Source: Brachypterus glaber (taxonomy: Eukaryota > Arthropoda > Insecta > Coleoptera > Kateretidae). From it: a stretch of DNA of 64,000 nt. How positions within the stretch are numbered: position 1 is the stretch's first letter; every line of letters starts with the position of its first letter. The notes below the pieces were generated by a model that was not told the DNA's origin, made no database searches, and saw only the letters and a program-made list of their open reading frames with translations. A program made the translations under genes and the position numbers. The stretch spans positions 2,356,001 through 2,420,000 of the forward strand of contig OY294049.1 in assembly GCA_958510825.1 (NCBI GenBank), given 5' to 3'. Below, in pieces: positions 25,001 to 35,230 of the stretch.

Positions 25001-28000
25001 AAAAGGGGTGACAATATGTTGGACTTTTTCGCCATATATCGTCTGGCAGTTAGTTTACCATTTTCATAAACGTGTAAATGCGTGCGGATATTTAAATGTA
25101 TACCATCACATACCATTACTGATCCACCACCAAAAGCCAGAAAGTCCAAAAATCTTTCCCATAGGGTCTATACACAATCTGACAAGCCTCATTTGATCTT
25201 AGGCAATCTTGCACTCCACTGTTAGAAAAATAAGGGCTTTTGGTGGTGGATCAGTAATGGTATGTGGTGGTATAAATTTAAATATCTGCACGCATTTACA
25301 CGTTTATGACAATGGTAAACTAACTGTCAGACGATACATCGGCGAGATTCTCCAACCTATTTTCACCCCTTTTGTCTAAGGATAAGGCCCCAATTTAATT
25401 CTCAAACAAGATAACGTGAGGACACACGCGGCAAAAATTATGACAAATTTGTTTGAAGGACATATTGATGTTATGGAATGTCCAGCAAACAATCTGGACA
25501 CGAACCCCCTTAAGCATCTTTGGGACAAACTTGGACGACGAATAAGAGGTGAACAACCCCCAATTGAAGCACATGAGTTAGCTGTACGCACAATGTTAGA
25601 AATTTTGTGGCTGGACGGTTTTAACAAGCATGTGATGATCATTAATCGGAATAAATTCAGTTATGACTCATCAACGTTGAAAATAAACTCAGAAACATAG
25701 GCTTACGAAATAATTTTGCCGAATTATGAGGGAAATTTTTATAAAGGTCACTAAATCGAAACATTTGACGACTAATTTGTTACACACAACAATATTGAAT
25801 ATACATATTAACTATAAATATGTAAATATATCGGTGTTTTTCGAAGAAAATAAAAATGTAAATATTTAAAACCTCGCGTCAACGATAGAATCGACGCGGC
25901 GCCTATGCGAGCACTGGAAATTCGCCGATGGCTGGTGATGAAATACCTCAGAATCTGATACGTAGATTGATACAATCAATGCCAAGGCTACGAGCCCGAA
26001 GAGGACATACCCACTATTATATTAAGATTTTTCTGCAGAATTTAAATTTTCTTTAATTTTGTCATTATTGTAATTTTCATTTATTATTATTTTTTTTTAA
26101 ATTTTTATTAAAAGATTTTTTCTTTAAACTGGTTTGTTTGAACTGCTAACATGTTATCAACATAAAGTGCAAATTTTGTTCTGTGGTGCTTACATTTGGT
26201 GAAATTATAAAACTGTTTTAAAACAAAAGTTTGTAAAATAAATTGCCTGTGGCACTAGGGCTTTCTTACATTTTTTTGTCTAAGATTGTAGAACTGAAGC
26301 CTGAAATTTGTAAAAACTTTTGCCTGCAGCTCTAGAGCTCTTTTGCATTTTTTTTTGAAATTTAGAATAATAAAAATGTTGAACCCTTTGCGGACGGATA
26401 CATGCATTTATGAATAAAATTAATATTTATTTTATTGAAACTATATTTTTAAACTCAAAAAAAAGTTGAAAACCACAAAAAATATTAATTAAAAAACTCA
26501 AAAATATCCAAAAATGGTAATCTACCATAAGGACCACTGCTGCAAGTAGACATATTTTTTAGAAAAAGACGCTGAATATGATAAACTTATTCCATTTTCC
26601 TGACTATTTTTTCCAGTCATTTTACACTAAAAATATCAAACATAAGAATAAAGAAACTTGCAGTAGCAAGTGTGCACTCACTGTGATTTTTTAGTGTCGG
26701 TTTCTACAGATTAAGTGATATTCAAGAACAATATTTTATTCAATAGTTGGTATCACAGTCTACATGATAACGTTACTCACTGGTTTGTTACTAAGCTACA
26801 ACGTTCATAAAAATCATTAAAAGGTGGTATCAATATGGGACCACTAGTCCCCAAAGGGTTAAAAAAAGACCATCAATTTTGTAAATTTTTTCGCCTGTGG
26901 CACTGGGCTTTCCTTCGTTTTTTATCTAAGATTTGGGGAATTTAAGCGTGAAATTCGGAAAAAATTTCGCCTGCTGCGCTGGAGCTTTCTTGCATTTTTT
27001 GTGAAATTTAGAATAACAAAACTTTTCAAAAAAAAATTCCTGTGGCACTAGGGCTTTCTTACGTTTTTCTCTATTTAGTATTGTAGAACTTATGCGTGAA
27101 ATTAGAAAAAGTTTCTCCTTCGGCGCTAAAGTTTCCTGCATTTTTGTAAACTTTTAAATTTAAAAGACTAATTTAAAATTAAAATAGACCATTTAAATTT
27201 GTAAAAAATGTCGTCTGCGACGGTCAATAATGATAAAATTTAAGACAACTACTTACTTTTTTCAACTTATATGTCAAACTGACAGCTATGTCAAAATATT
27301 TTTTAAACTATATTTTTAACTAATATTTGGAGTTACTAGCTTTAGGTAGTAGAAAAAATATTATATGCACCTAGTATTCGAACTAAGTCTTTAGTGTTCG
27401 AGACTGAAGTTTTGTTGCTGAGACGGAGTCGAGGCAAAAAATCAGTCGAGAACATTTAAGACGGTTCGCATACGTGGTGCATATAATATTTTTTCTACTA
27501 ATAATTTTTATGGGTATATTGAATCAGTTTCCAATTATACAATATTAATTTCAGGTGGCGATGATCGTAGGGTTTTACTGTGGTCAATTCCCATGGCCAT
27601 CCATGGTAAAGGAACTCCCTACATCATGCAAACTAATCACATAAGCAACATATTCTGCGTGGCTTTCGATTCCAGAAATACCCGCGTATTTTCTGGGGGA
27701 AACGATGATCAAGTCATCATACACGATTTAAAAACGTAATTCAAGACCTCTGAGTGCACACTGATTTATTTGCGCTATGATTTGTTTTTGGTCACACGTA
27801 GGGAGTGTTTTACTTGAACTCACAGCGCGCGAGATTTCTAAAGATACTAGACTTTTAAATGGCACCTATGCTATTGGTTGAAAAAAGGCTCGTTATCTTA
27901 TGAATTACCCGGCATTAACGATAGCCAAAAACGACAGAAGAATTTTGATATTGATCAATTGAGGTTATTAAAACTAAATTTTTACAAAAAAAAAGAACAC

Positions 28001-31000
28001 CAAACAGGCGCAAACCAAAACCAACGTTAACGTTAATCAAAAAAAAACACCAAACCAGCCAAAAACCAAACCAAACCAACGCTAACGTAAACCATAACGT
28101 TGCTTTGGTTTTTAGCAAAAAAACCATCAGGTAGACCTAATTTTTTTTATCTATTCTCACTGTTTTTAAATACAATAAATTTTATCATGCCTTTTATTAT
28201 AAAAACCTACGAATTAACATCTCTGAAAAGTTGTAATACTTATTTGAAATTCGAGGTATTTATTGGTTTGGTTCATGCAGAACCATTGATATATAAGGTA
28301 GGTACAGAACATAAAATTTTGGCTTCGTTATGTTGACATGTAAAATGATAAACAAGCCAAAAGCTCCAGCGTAAATCGGACTTTGTGAAGTATTTATCGC
28401 CAAATTTAAAAAATTTATAGCATGTTTGGAAATACTATAGTTATGATGGATGTTAAATACAAGGGTGTGCACTCAGTTGTATTAATTACCAGTAAAGCAA
28501 GCTATTGGTAACTATAACCTATTGATACCACAGTTCTAAACTGTTGTATCTTGCAAGTAAGTCAATTCAACGCTTTGGTTAATCTATGCGTTATTAAATT
28601 GACATAAATTCGAGATACAACAGTTTAGAACTGATGTATCGATACAATAAATGTATCTTATTTTAGTGGAAATATGATAACAAAAATGTCACATCGCAAA
28701 CCTGTCTATGGTTTGAGTGTACATCCACAAGATGATAATCTTCTAGCCACTGCCGGCGACGATGGTAGAATAATGTTATTTGATGCTAGAGACTCGCCAA
28801 ATGGTAAATAATTTTAAATTTACAGCCATTCTTTTTGTAACTGAGGTTACATTTTGACAGTTGAAACACAAATATCTTTTAATCTAAAACTATATTTAAA
28901 TGTTTTTTAATGTATATTACTTGCAATAGGAACTACTTTCCTCATGTCAAGTATCATTGTAACGCTAATGATAGTTTTCTTGCTACAGCAACTTTAATGA
29001 GTGTATCTGACGGGACAAAAAAAAACACCAATCATTCGGCAATTGCTCACGTTTGTTTAAAACTCTTTTTAATTGTATGAGATACAGAGTTAAAAAAAAA
29101 TTATACAAATTGTATAGACACGATGTCGACACATGATGTACTTGGTTAGCCCAAGCTTTATTTGTGTTAGGATAATTTTTTTAATTCATAATCCCTAATG
29201 AAATAGTTTATAATGCAACCTGATTTTTTTAATAATTTATTTTTAAATTTACACAAAAAAAACACGGCGTTCCCCTGTTAGGCGTCAGATTAACAAAAAT
29301 CACTTCAAAAACGTCTTTCGGATACGGATTTCTGCATTTTTTTGGTGTTATTAATCTACTGAATCCAAATCCCCCCACCCCCACGTTTTCCAAAGATATG
29401 CCTATATTAAAAAACATAAAAAAAAAACAAAAAAAAAAACCTGTACCTGGATTTATTGGCCGCGATGGTACCGGTTACAAAAGAATGGCCGTTTTTTTCT
29501 TAATATGTTACTCGGGATTGATTTTTTATTAAAATCAAAATTTTGGTACGTTTTTTCAATTTTTAGACGTACAGTGTTTGGCGAAACAAAAGACTGGTTT
29601 TCATTCTGTGATGTTCAATCCAACAAATTCTCGTTTTCTGGTCACCGCCAATTCAGAGGAGGGGATAGCTTTATGGGACTGTAGAAAACCCAAAGAGTAA
29701 GTAACGTTTCAAGGAAACTTGTCTCAAAGTACCTCGTCTCCCTTATTATTTAAAATTATAGGGGAGAAAAGTGACGAATGTTTCATCTTGAGGTAGGCTC
29801 GTCTTCCCTATTATTTAAAATTATAGGGGAGAAAAGTGACAAAAGTTTCAAACAGATAACAGTATTAAAATTATGGTTTTATTTTAGGGTTTTAGTGCAC
29901 TATGATTCGAAAAGGGGTACTATAAGCGGTATAAGCGCTTGTTTTGATGACTCGGGAAAAAGAGTTTTAGCTTTAAGACGTCGCTTGCCGCCAGTTCTAT
30001 ACGAAACACAATGTGAGACTTCTTTATGCCAATTTTACCATCCTCTTTATTACAATTCGTGCACTATGAAAACGTGTTGTTTTGCTGGAGATAACGATGA
30101 ATATATTCTTAGCGGTTCCGATGATTTTAATCTCTATATGTGGAAGATACCACAAGATGAAGACTGTAAGTACATAATGGTACTAAACTTGGCTTTTCTT
30201 TTTCTTTTTTTTTTCAAGTTTTAACTAGTTTAAAGCCTTTTAATTAATTTGGCACTATGCGCAGAAAGATGAAATAAAATACTTTGATTTGTTGAATTTT
30301 AGGTGAATGGGGAACTTCTCATGTAGTGCTGAAAGGCCACAGATCTATTGTAAACCAAGTTAGATATAGTAAACATAATAATTTGATTGCTTCGTCGGGG
30401 GTCGAAAAGATGGTCAAGGTAGGTATTAGTATATTACGCACCGAATAAGCGAACCTAGTTTTCAGTGCACGAGAGTGCTTTTTTTACAAGGCGGAGCCAC
30501 TTTCTGACAGCAGATATGTAAAATCAGCTGACTGTCACTTTCCGATCGCTGTCATGACAATCGAAAATAACCACTAAGTAGGTCGTAGGAAATTGTTATT
30601 TTTGTAGTAAGAGCGCAGAATGACTGATTTCTGCTCGGGCGTGGGATTTTCTGATCGAGGCGTTTAGCCGAGATCAGCAATCACGTGAAAGCAGAAATCA
30701 CATTTTGCGCTCGTAATACAAAGTTTTTTCTGCGATCTAAAATAAATAAATAAATTTCAGGCAGTAAATTTATAACCTTACAAGGTCGCAGAACTTACAA
30801 TTTTTTGCAAATCTGGTGGTTTACCACCTCCATAATTCCTTATCAAAAATACATAAATATTTAGCACACGAAATTGAGATTTAATTAAAGATAAATAATT
30901 TTAAATTAAAAAAATGGCAGAACACAATATCCCGTAGCATATACTTGACAGTGTCAAGTTGACATCTATTTTTTGATTGACTTGCCTACACTCTAGCGCG

Positions 31001-31954
31001 CAAAATTCAATTTTGCGCTTGCTGTTATGGTAACGAGCAGAAAAGTAAAATGCTAAGAAATAGGTTATTTTTCGGTCGGAAAACTTAATTTGTTTGTAGA
31101 AATGTTAACTTTTTTATTAGATCGTAGAAAAAATACATTCAGGTCTATTCACGTGCGTAAAAATATTGCCACCTGCGATATGGGCCAAAATCGCATGCGA
31201 TTTTTGCCAATATTGCCAAAATATTGTTTACGCGCGTGAATAGACCTGATTTTGTCCTTTATAAACTTAAGCATGACTTGCGGATAAAATATTTGAAATT
31301 TCAGTTATGGAGTTCGATTCCAGTTGGAACCTGGAAGGGTTCTTTACTTAAAACTCACACCGAATCTCCTAGGACCATTTACACACAAGACGACTACATA
31401 GAAATAGTTGGCAGAACTGGCGAAGTATAATTCAATTTTATATACATAGTTTTTACATTTTTTATTATTTTTTAATTTTTAGCGTATAACTCACGACTAT
31501 AGCGATCAGTCCACTGGAGAAGATACCAAAATGATGGCTTTCTTCGATTCACTGATACAGAGAGAGATAGAAGGCTGGGACTCACCTTCCGATAGTTCTT
31601 TAAGCACGGATAGTGATAGTGATACACATAATCAGGTAAGAATGTGTTTTTGTTAACCGCCAATATGGCAATGCCTTTCACTAGTGACCGGCCATAAGGC
31701 AAGGTCGGCAAAAGCCGACCGGTCCCCACATTTGTTCTATTTTGGATATTCCGGGCCCTCAATTTTCCTATTTTTCTTTGCGTTACGGAAGTTCTTTAAA
31801 TTTTTCCGGAACCTAAAGTTGTTGAACTTATGTCCGCCTCGCCATCAGCTTTTGGCAAGTTATCCTATTTATTCTTCGTTGGCGAGCACATGATTTGTGG
31901 CTTTGATCAATTATAATTATCGAAATAAATCTGAATACATCCAAAGAAGTTATT

Positions 31955-31989
<35 letters not shown>

Positions 31990-34483
31990 GATAATTCGTG
32001 GCATGCTGGACAATATAGAACATTAGATTATTACAAAAATTAACAATTATTTTATTTTTTAATAGCAAAAAGCGTTACATGATGTGATGTTTTTCTTTTA
32101 GTATTGGAATAATCTAATTTCTGAGATATATAGAAATGGTAGAAATACAGAAGATTTAAAGAAAAATAAAACAAATAAAATTATTCAGTTAATTTATAAG
32201 AAAAGGAATAGTTTGGCAAAGTTGGCGCATGATAAGTCGAAATCTGCATTAAGAAGGTTAGCAAAATCTTATTAATTAGTACGATTTTAAGGTTATTCTC
32301 ATCGGACCTACTATGTTACGATACCTTTATTAATCGTTTTCATATGTGTATTTCAGAATAACGCATATTAGAGAGCCTTTATGTGACGATTTCTTGACAG
32401 AAAACGTCACATTAAGGCTCTCTAACGCATATGATAAGTAATGTTAAGAAATTTAGGGAATATTACATTCAATTGGTAACATATTATGTTTAAGTAAAGG
32501 TAAGTAAAGTATAGGTTTATTTTTTATCAATAGGTGTTACCACACGTGGCACACAGGTCCAGGATCGTGTCAAAAGTGGCAAAAAATAGTTAATTTCTGG
32601 TTATGTTTTATATGAGGATGCCTTATATGAGGATGCCTTAGACATAATATAATGTATTTTAAGTATATTGGTGATATTTATCTCCAACTGCCATTTAACA
32701 CAAGGAACAAATTGTCGGAAGTGTTTGGTGCTGTTTTGAGAGTTTATAGGGATGGACGTATGCGGTACACATGCTTATCTCCGTTGACAATACAATTTTA
32801 TATAGAATAATCCCCCAAGATAGCCCATACTGCTAAATAAACCCCCTCTGTTTTACCCACTTTAAAATAAAATTGTATAAAAAACAAGTTTTTAAAGTTA
32901 AATCCCTTCTATTAATAACATGTACAAGTAAACAGTAGAAAACAAGATATTTATTATTATTATTATTATTTATCAATTTTTAAAAATCTAGTTTTTGAAA
33001 GTTTATATATCTTGTTTTTTTTTAACTTTAAAAAGTTGTTTTTTATATAATTTTATTACTTACGCAAAGATGTTTTGGAGAGCGAGAATATCAAATACTT
33101 TCAACTGATTTGATTCTAAAAACAACATTTTATTTCTCTCTAATACCCAATAGACCCAAAATACTATTGTATTATTATAAATAATTTATTTTCAGGGGTA
33201 ATATCATAAGTGATACTAGGTTGACGAAAATGCAACGATTGCTTTAGCAGGAGTGGAATGTATAACTGCTTTAAAATATAAGTGTTGATTTCCTATATCA
33301 TCTAATATGCAGGATATTAATTTTTGAAAACACACATGACTTTTTCTTTAAATCCATACTTCAAATACTTATTAAAACATACTAAATTTAGGTCTATTTA
33401 ACTATGATTAAAATAGTTTTACGTATTTTATCTGTTTATATGTTATTAACTATTTTTCAATCATTTAATATAAATTTTGGTTTAATCTGATGAAAGATAT
33501 TTGCTGAATATTTGGCACTTTTGCAACGATCCTGGACCTGTGTGCGTGGGTCCGACGAGCTCACTGTAGTGTGAATTTGACATTTTTATGTTAATATTTT
33601 CAGGTACCATTTAAAAGAAAAAAGCCGTAAACGAAAAGCAGCAAACGCTAAACTTAAATCCTCCAAGTCACACAAGCACAACGGTGCGCATAAACGTAGC
33701 CGGAAACGTAGCAGTGGAACAGATAAGGAATCGCACCGCTCTAGACCAGATTCGTCTAGTTCCTCGCATCGCAAATACCGTACTAGATTAAGTGCTAGAG
33801 ACGCCTATGACAGTGCCTCAAATAACTCCATAGACGTTCCAAGCACCAGCACAGGGATAACTAATAGCTCAACTAGCGCAGTCTACAGAGTGATAGATCA
33901 GGACTCTGAAGAAGACGTAGCTTCTACAACAAATTGTGTTGAAGTAGAAGAAAACGTTGTGGATAACGTAGTAGAGGAGAATAATTTTATTAATATTCTT
34001 CCTACACCTTTGAATGGTAGTCATGATTTATATATTAACGAAAATGGAAACGGTAGCGTGGTTTCAGTAGTATCTAGTGAAGACTTTGAATTAGCTTCCA
34101 CGTCCAGTGCGTCAACTAGACATTGCAGCACCGTGGAGTACCACTCGTCTGCATCCACATCCACGAATTCGCTTCATATTAACGGTAATCACACATATCT
34201 TGACAGTGATAGCGAAAGTGATTATGAGTACGATTATATGACTCCCGTGAAAAAGAGACGCACTTTTAGCGCTTCTGATAGCGGCTGTGCTACAGGCCCG
34301 AGCAGCTCTAAAGCATTTCCGAAAAGGGACTTACCTCAAAGCCACCAGGCGTGTTCATCAAACAGTGCTTTTAACGACTGCAGCTCCGACGAGGAGTACA
34401 AGTATGAGAAAATGAAAAAGAGGATTAAGAAAGCTAGGGATAACATTAGAAAACGCATTGCCGTCGAATCTGATTCAAACTAA
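10093..34483 (+). CDS. DCAF5: DDB1- and CUL4-associated factor 5 (WD40 substrate receptor)
   Basis: Ten coding exons join without frame loss: 10093-10288, 27555-27735, 28667-28803, 29567-29696, 29888-30165, 30303-30418, 31305-31424, 31483-31635, 32102-32256, 33604-34483 (781 aa). Residues about 45-346 form the WD40 propeller. Stretches match my memory of vertebrate DCAF5/WDR22: YGCVNAIEFSN, GGDDRRVLLW, HSVMFNP, LALRRRLPPVLYE, SGSDDFNLYMW and LKGHRSIVNQVR. A WDxR motif (WDCR, about 208-211) fits the DDB1-binding DWD box. After the propeller comes the conserved MMAFFDSL..REIEGWDS block (exon 8), then a basic Lys/Arg/Ser-rich stretch and an acidic Ser-rich tail that is not conserved. The family works in the nucleus or cytoplasm as a receptor of CUL4-DDB1-RBX1 ubiquitin ligases. 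The start could also be the ATG at 10111, which fits the vertebrate N-terminus equally well. Intron 1 is 17.3 kb and full of repeats. Confidence 0.93.
10493..10615. mobile_element. Hairpin MITE in DCAF5 intron 1
   Basis: TTAATTAAAGATAAGTTT and its mirror AAACTTATCTTTAGTTAA enclose inner arms GGGGAAGGAGGCG and CGCC-like partners. It is about 123 bp with no coding potential. Confidence 0.6.
11215..13474. repeat. Large tandem duplication, unit 1 (period 2262 bp)
   Basis: The unit recurs at 13477-15736. I saw no difference between the copies at the positions I compared, including every open frame within them. It contains a GGGATAT/CCCGGGA-rich palindromic block (11379-11610), minisatellite-like pieces (GCGCCGTAGGCG, AGCACCGCAGGCA) and a strong hairpin (12622-12738). 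No gene was recognised; the open frames listed in both copies look like repeat-derived noise. Confidence 0.92.
12622..12738. repeat. Near-perfect hairpin, copy 1
   Basis: Arms of about 53 bp begin GAAAATGACGGGTCTGGGCG and end with the exact inverse, with one mismatch seen (AAAGGG against AAATGG) and a loop of about 10 nt (ATGATATTCA). An identical hairpin is at 14884-15000. Confidence 0.85.
13477..15736. repeat. Large tandem duplication, unit 2 (period 2262 bp)
   Basis: Second copy of 11215-13474, directly adjacent in the same orientation. The junction carries AATTTATGAAAAAG, which also begins unit 1. Either a recent unequal duplication or an assembly duplication would explain the identity. 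Confidence 0.92.
14884..15000. repeat. Near-perfect hairpin, copy 2
   Basis: Same hairpin as 12622-12738, 2262 bp further on, carried by the tandem duplication. Confidence 0.85.
15737..17153. other. Intron 1 stretch with repeat debris
   Basis: No gene seen. Around 16160-16330 there is a piece related to the element at 27349-27499 (TATATGCACCACGAACGCGA). Around 16460-16600, AATGGCGGCG-type segments repeat. Near 16640, ACCGGGTGTTTCAGGAAGG looks like a single transposon terminus without an identified partner. Confidence 0.4.
17154..17482. mobile_element. Foldback element with arms of about 130 bp
   Basis: TGCATGGTTTATTTTAAAGA at the left is mirrored at the right. The arms continue through AAAAACTGAGATGGCTTTGA and its complement, leaving a short centre. 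It lies in DCAF5 intron 1. Confidence 0.8.
18488..19130. repeat. SINE/LINE-tail-like region with short tandem units
   Basis: Three units of about 60 bp (CATTCCCCCTTGAGGGAATT, GATATTGACAACCTGTGCGT, CGTGTAACCCTACC) lie at about 18870-19030. They are followed by AACCCGGGTTCGTTTCCCGG and an A-rich CCTTAACCTTAAAAAAAC tail. This looks like the 3' end of a retroposon, but no reverse transcriptase is visible. Confidence 0.4.
19301..20130. repeat. A-rich stretch with repeated TACCTGAAAAAAA motifs
   Basis: Sites at about 19548, 19567, 19658, 19783, 19897 and 20021 share (T)ACCTGAAAAAAA or a close variant. Read on the minus strand they are TTTTTTTCAGGTA. Spacing is often near 90-125 bp, so this may be a diverged tandem repeat. 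No exon was recognised on either strand. Confidence 0.45.
20137..20351. mobile_element. MITE with GAGGTGACTTC termini
   Basis: GAGGTGACTTC at the left and GAAGTCACCTC at the right enclose arms GGTTCAGAAGATTTT / AAAATCTTCTGAACC and ACACGTGTGTAAAAGTTGTG with its mirror. The Cys/His-containing open frames on both strands are by-products of the palindrome. Confidence 0.8.
20565..21360. mobile_element. Element A, full foldback copy (about 796 bp)
   Basis: It begins TAGTCCAGTCAAATAA and ends TTATTTGACTGGACTA. Arms of about 250 bp include GTACACGGGCTGATATTTTA and CACCCCTAAAATT-type mirrors. The centre holds another hairpin (ACGGTTACAGAGGGCGCAAC against its complement). It has no transposase and is non-autonomous. 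Confidence 0.85.
21700..22130. mobile_element. Inverted GGGAACGTTCAAGTATTACG termini
   Basis: ACGTAATACTTGAACGTTCC (21712), its inverse GGGAACGTTCAAGTATTACG (about 21973) and another forward copy (about 22102) flank G-runs and GGAGTGTTACGCCCATGTTA. Related ends recur at 54061-54170 and about 60902. This is probably one transposon family in several broken copies. Confidence 0.55.
22370..22560. repeat. Dispersed repeat R3, copy 1
   Basis: Contains TTCGGCAGACTGTAATGAA, a TAAAAAATTA block, TTGCCGATTTT and CAAAATGGGGGCCCACTTGG in the same order as 23090-23330 and 23925-24140. Confidence 0.6.
22688..22949. mobile_element. Foldback MITE
   Basis: ACACTGGTCTACAAAAAAAG and its mirror (TTTTTTTTGTAGACCAGTGT) bound arms with CAAAGACCAAAACCTATCAT and AAGTATTTTTGTGTGCTGA with their complements. 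It is inserted between copies of repeat R3. Confidence 0.8.
23090..23330. repeat. Dispersed repeat R3, copy 2
   Basis: Shares ACGAAAGATCCACC, TTCGGCAGACTGTAATGAAG and CAAAATGGGGACCCAACTTG with 23925-24140 at high identity over about 230 bp. Region 23331-23924 between the copies shows no gene. Confidence 0.7.
23925..24140. repeat. Dispersed repeat R3, copy 3
   Basis: A close match to 23090-23330. It ends at GGGTCGCCCG, where the element at 24141 begins. Confidence 0.7.
24141..24560. mobile_element. Non-autonomous element with internal GGTAGAAACCGTCAGGGAC repeats
   Basis: CAAGGGCGTAGAT and ATCTACGCCCTTG form the ends, followed by G-runs and C-runs. Inside there are about four tandem units of GGCGCCAAGTTTGGTAGAAA / CCGTCAGGGACAAAGCTTTT. 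The same unit occurs at 44908-45290 and 54581-54850 behind different termini. Confidence 0.75.
24700..25149 (-). pseudogene. Tc1-like transposase fragment (minus-strand arm)
   Basis: The frame reads GGGSVMVCDGIHLNIRTHLH then VYENGKLTARRYM, matching the VMVWGGI..RT.LH...G.LTA.RY block of insect Tc1-like transposases. Downstream, HLWDKLGRRIR-type sequence is present on this strand but frameshifted. It is not functional. Confidence 0.65.
25230..25700 (+). pseudogene. Tc1-like transposase fragment (plus-strand arm)
   Basis: The open frame 25416-25700 encodes MECPANNLDTNPLKHLWDKL then GRRIRGEQPPIEAHELAV. This corresponds to the C-terminal SPDLNPIEHLWDxLGRRIR block of Tc1-like elements, with the SPDLNPIE residues altered (NNLDTNPLK). 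The catalytic acidic residue of that block is changed, so it is inactive. Confidence 0.7.
26220..27150. repeat. Diverged minisatellite (TTGCCTGTGGCACTAGGGCT units)
   Basis: At least six units with GCCTGTGGCACTAGGGCTTT / GCCTGCTGCGCTGGAGCTTT and a TTTGCATTTTTTTGAAATTT tail lie at 26230-26370 and 26885-27140, separated by about 500 bp of other sequence. Inverse units (AAGCTCCAGCACCGCAGGCA) occur in the tandem duplication at about 11945 and 14207. Confidence 0.6.
27349..27499. mobile_element. MITE beside DCAF5 exon 2
   Basis: AGTAGAAAAAATATTATATG and its mirror bound about 151 bp. It ends 55 bp before the exon 2 acceptor. Confidence 0.7.
28523..28642. mobile_element. MITE beside DCAF5 exon 3
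   Basis: CAGTTCTAAACTGTTGTATC and GATACAACAGTTTAGAACTG are mirror arms. The element ends 24 bp before exon 3. The preceding part of the intron (27736-28522) shows no other structure except AACGTTAACGTTA-type short repeats near 28030. Confidence 0.7.
30606..30719. mobile_element. Hairpin element in DCAF5 intron 6
   Basis: Arms AGAGCGCAGAATGACTGATT / AATCACATTTTGCGCTC and GATTTCTGCTC / GAAAGCAGAAATC form an imperfect foldback of about 114 bp. Confidence 0.5.
30978..31131. repeat. Dispersed repeat R1, copy 2
   Basis: The counterpart of 5236-5395, with TTGCCTACACT, GGTAACGAGCAGAAAAGTAA and TAAGAAATAGGTTA in the same order. Confidence 0.6.
31140..31248. mobile_element. MITE beside DCAF5 exon 7
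   Basis: CAGGTCTATTCACGTGCGTA and its mirror (ACGCGCGTGAATAGACCTG) bound about 109 bp with inner AAAATCGCATGCGATTTT. It ends 56 bp before exon 7. Confidence 0.8.
31953..31990. repeat. (TAA)n microsatellite
   Basis: About 11 uninterrupted TAA units in DCAF5 intron 8. Confidence 0.9.
32361..32433. repeat. Hairpin in DCAF5 intron 9
   Basis: TTAGAGAGCCTTTATGTGAC and GTCACATTAAGGCTCTCTAA are near-perfect mirror arms. Confidence 0.7.
32540..33551. mobile_element. Element with ACACAGGTCCAGGATCGT termini
   Basis: GGCACACAGGTCCAGGATCG (left) and CGATCCTGGACCTGTGTGCG (right) are mirror ends about 1 kb apart, within DCAF5 intron 9. The right end stops about 50 bp before exon 10. The interior has inverted AAAACAAG / CTTGTTTT arms and no open frame. 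Confidence 0.7.
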
Positions 34484-35035
34484 CAAAAAGTGTGTTTTTT
34501 TTAAACTTGAGACTTTATATTATGATGAAAAATTTATTCATTGGTATTGATGCTTTTTATTTATATTGATATTTTGAAAATATAGTTTATTCGACGTAAC
34601 GAAGAATTCTTAATTTGTGAAAACTATGTTATGTACTCATACTTTAAGGGTGATTTTGCCTCCTTTAAGGTTCTGCCACCTATACCAGGTGGAACGCTAC
34701 AGAACTACAGTAGAGTCTGTCACTAGCAATGACACAGATCACCGATTCAACACGTGTGTTACCGGCATTCTAGATTACCGCATTATACACCGCTTTTAAT
34801 GTAATATACCGCGCTAGTTTGTGCTTTTTCCATTCCTTCCTTATCCATGCAGCATCAGCATGATGGGTCCAGAGAAGTCTAACTAGACAGAGAAGAAAAT
34901 GTCACACACACCACATGTAAGTGCTTTTCGCTTTCCTTTCTTAGTTCACAGCAAATTGTTCACCCGTTTTTTTAAAATTTAGTCAATTTGTGTGATTTTT
35001 GGTAGGTTGGAATATGTGATACGTAAAGGTGAAAA

Positions 35036-35041
35036 AATAAA
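35036..35041 (+). promoter_or_regulatory. Candidate poly(A) signal of DCAF5
   Basis: This AATAAA lies about 550 nt after the DCAF5 stop codon. The 3' UTR before it (34484-35035) has no recognisable repeat. Confidence 0.4.
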
Positions 35042-35230
35042 TATAAATGAAACATTTATTTATAAACAGTAATATTATAGAACAATATTTATATATTTAC
35101 AATTAGTCTAAAAACAAGGTAGGCATATACAGATTATGGATTAGTTTAAAATAACATAGTGTGGGTTTCAATCTGAAAAAGAAAAATAATTGTACATGTT
35201 TTATCCAGTTTAAGAGCCTTATGCCTAGAG

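Larger units (their letters stand above)
24561..26153. mobile_element. Foldback composite carrying two inverted Tc1-like transposase fragments
   Basis: CATGTTAGCAACTCAAACAA and its mirror (to 26153) form long outer arms that include AAATTTTCTTTAATTTTGTC-type sequence. Inside, a minus-strand fragment (about 25149-24700) and a plus-strand fragment (about 25230-25700) are copies of one Tc1-like transposase in opposite orientation. The tail at 25650-25930 recurs at 51960-52215. Confidence 0.75.

Noticed and set aside
33586..33774. Minus-strand Leu/Arg-rich frame
   Set aside because: It is the shadow of the last DCAF5 exon, which is supported by phase and homology.
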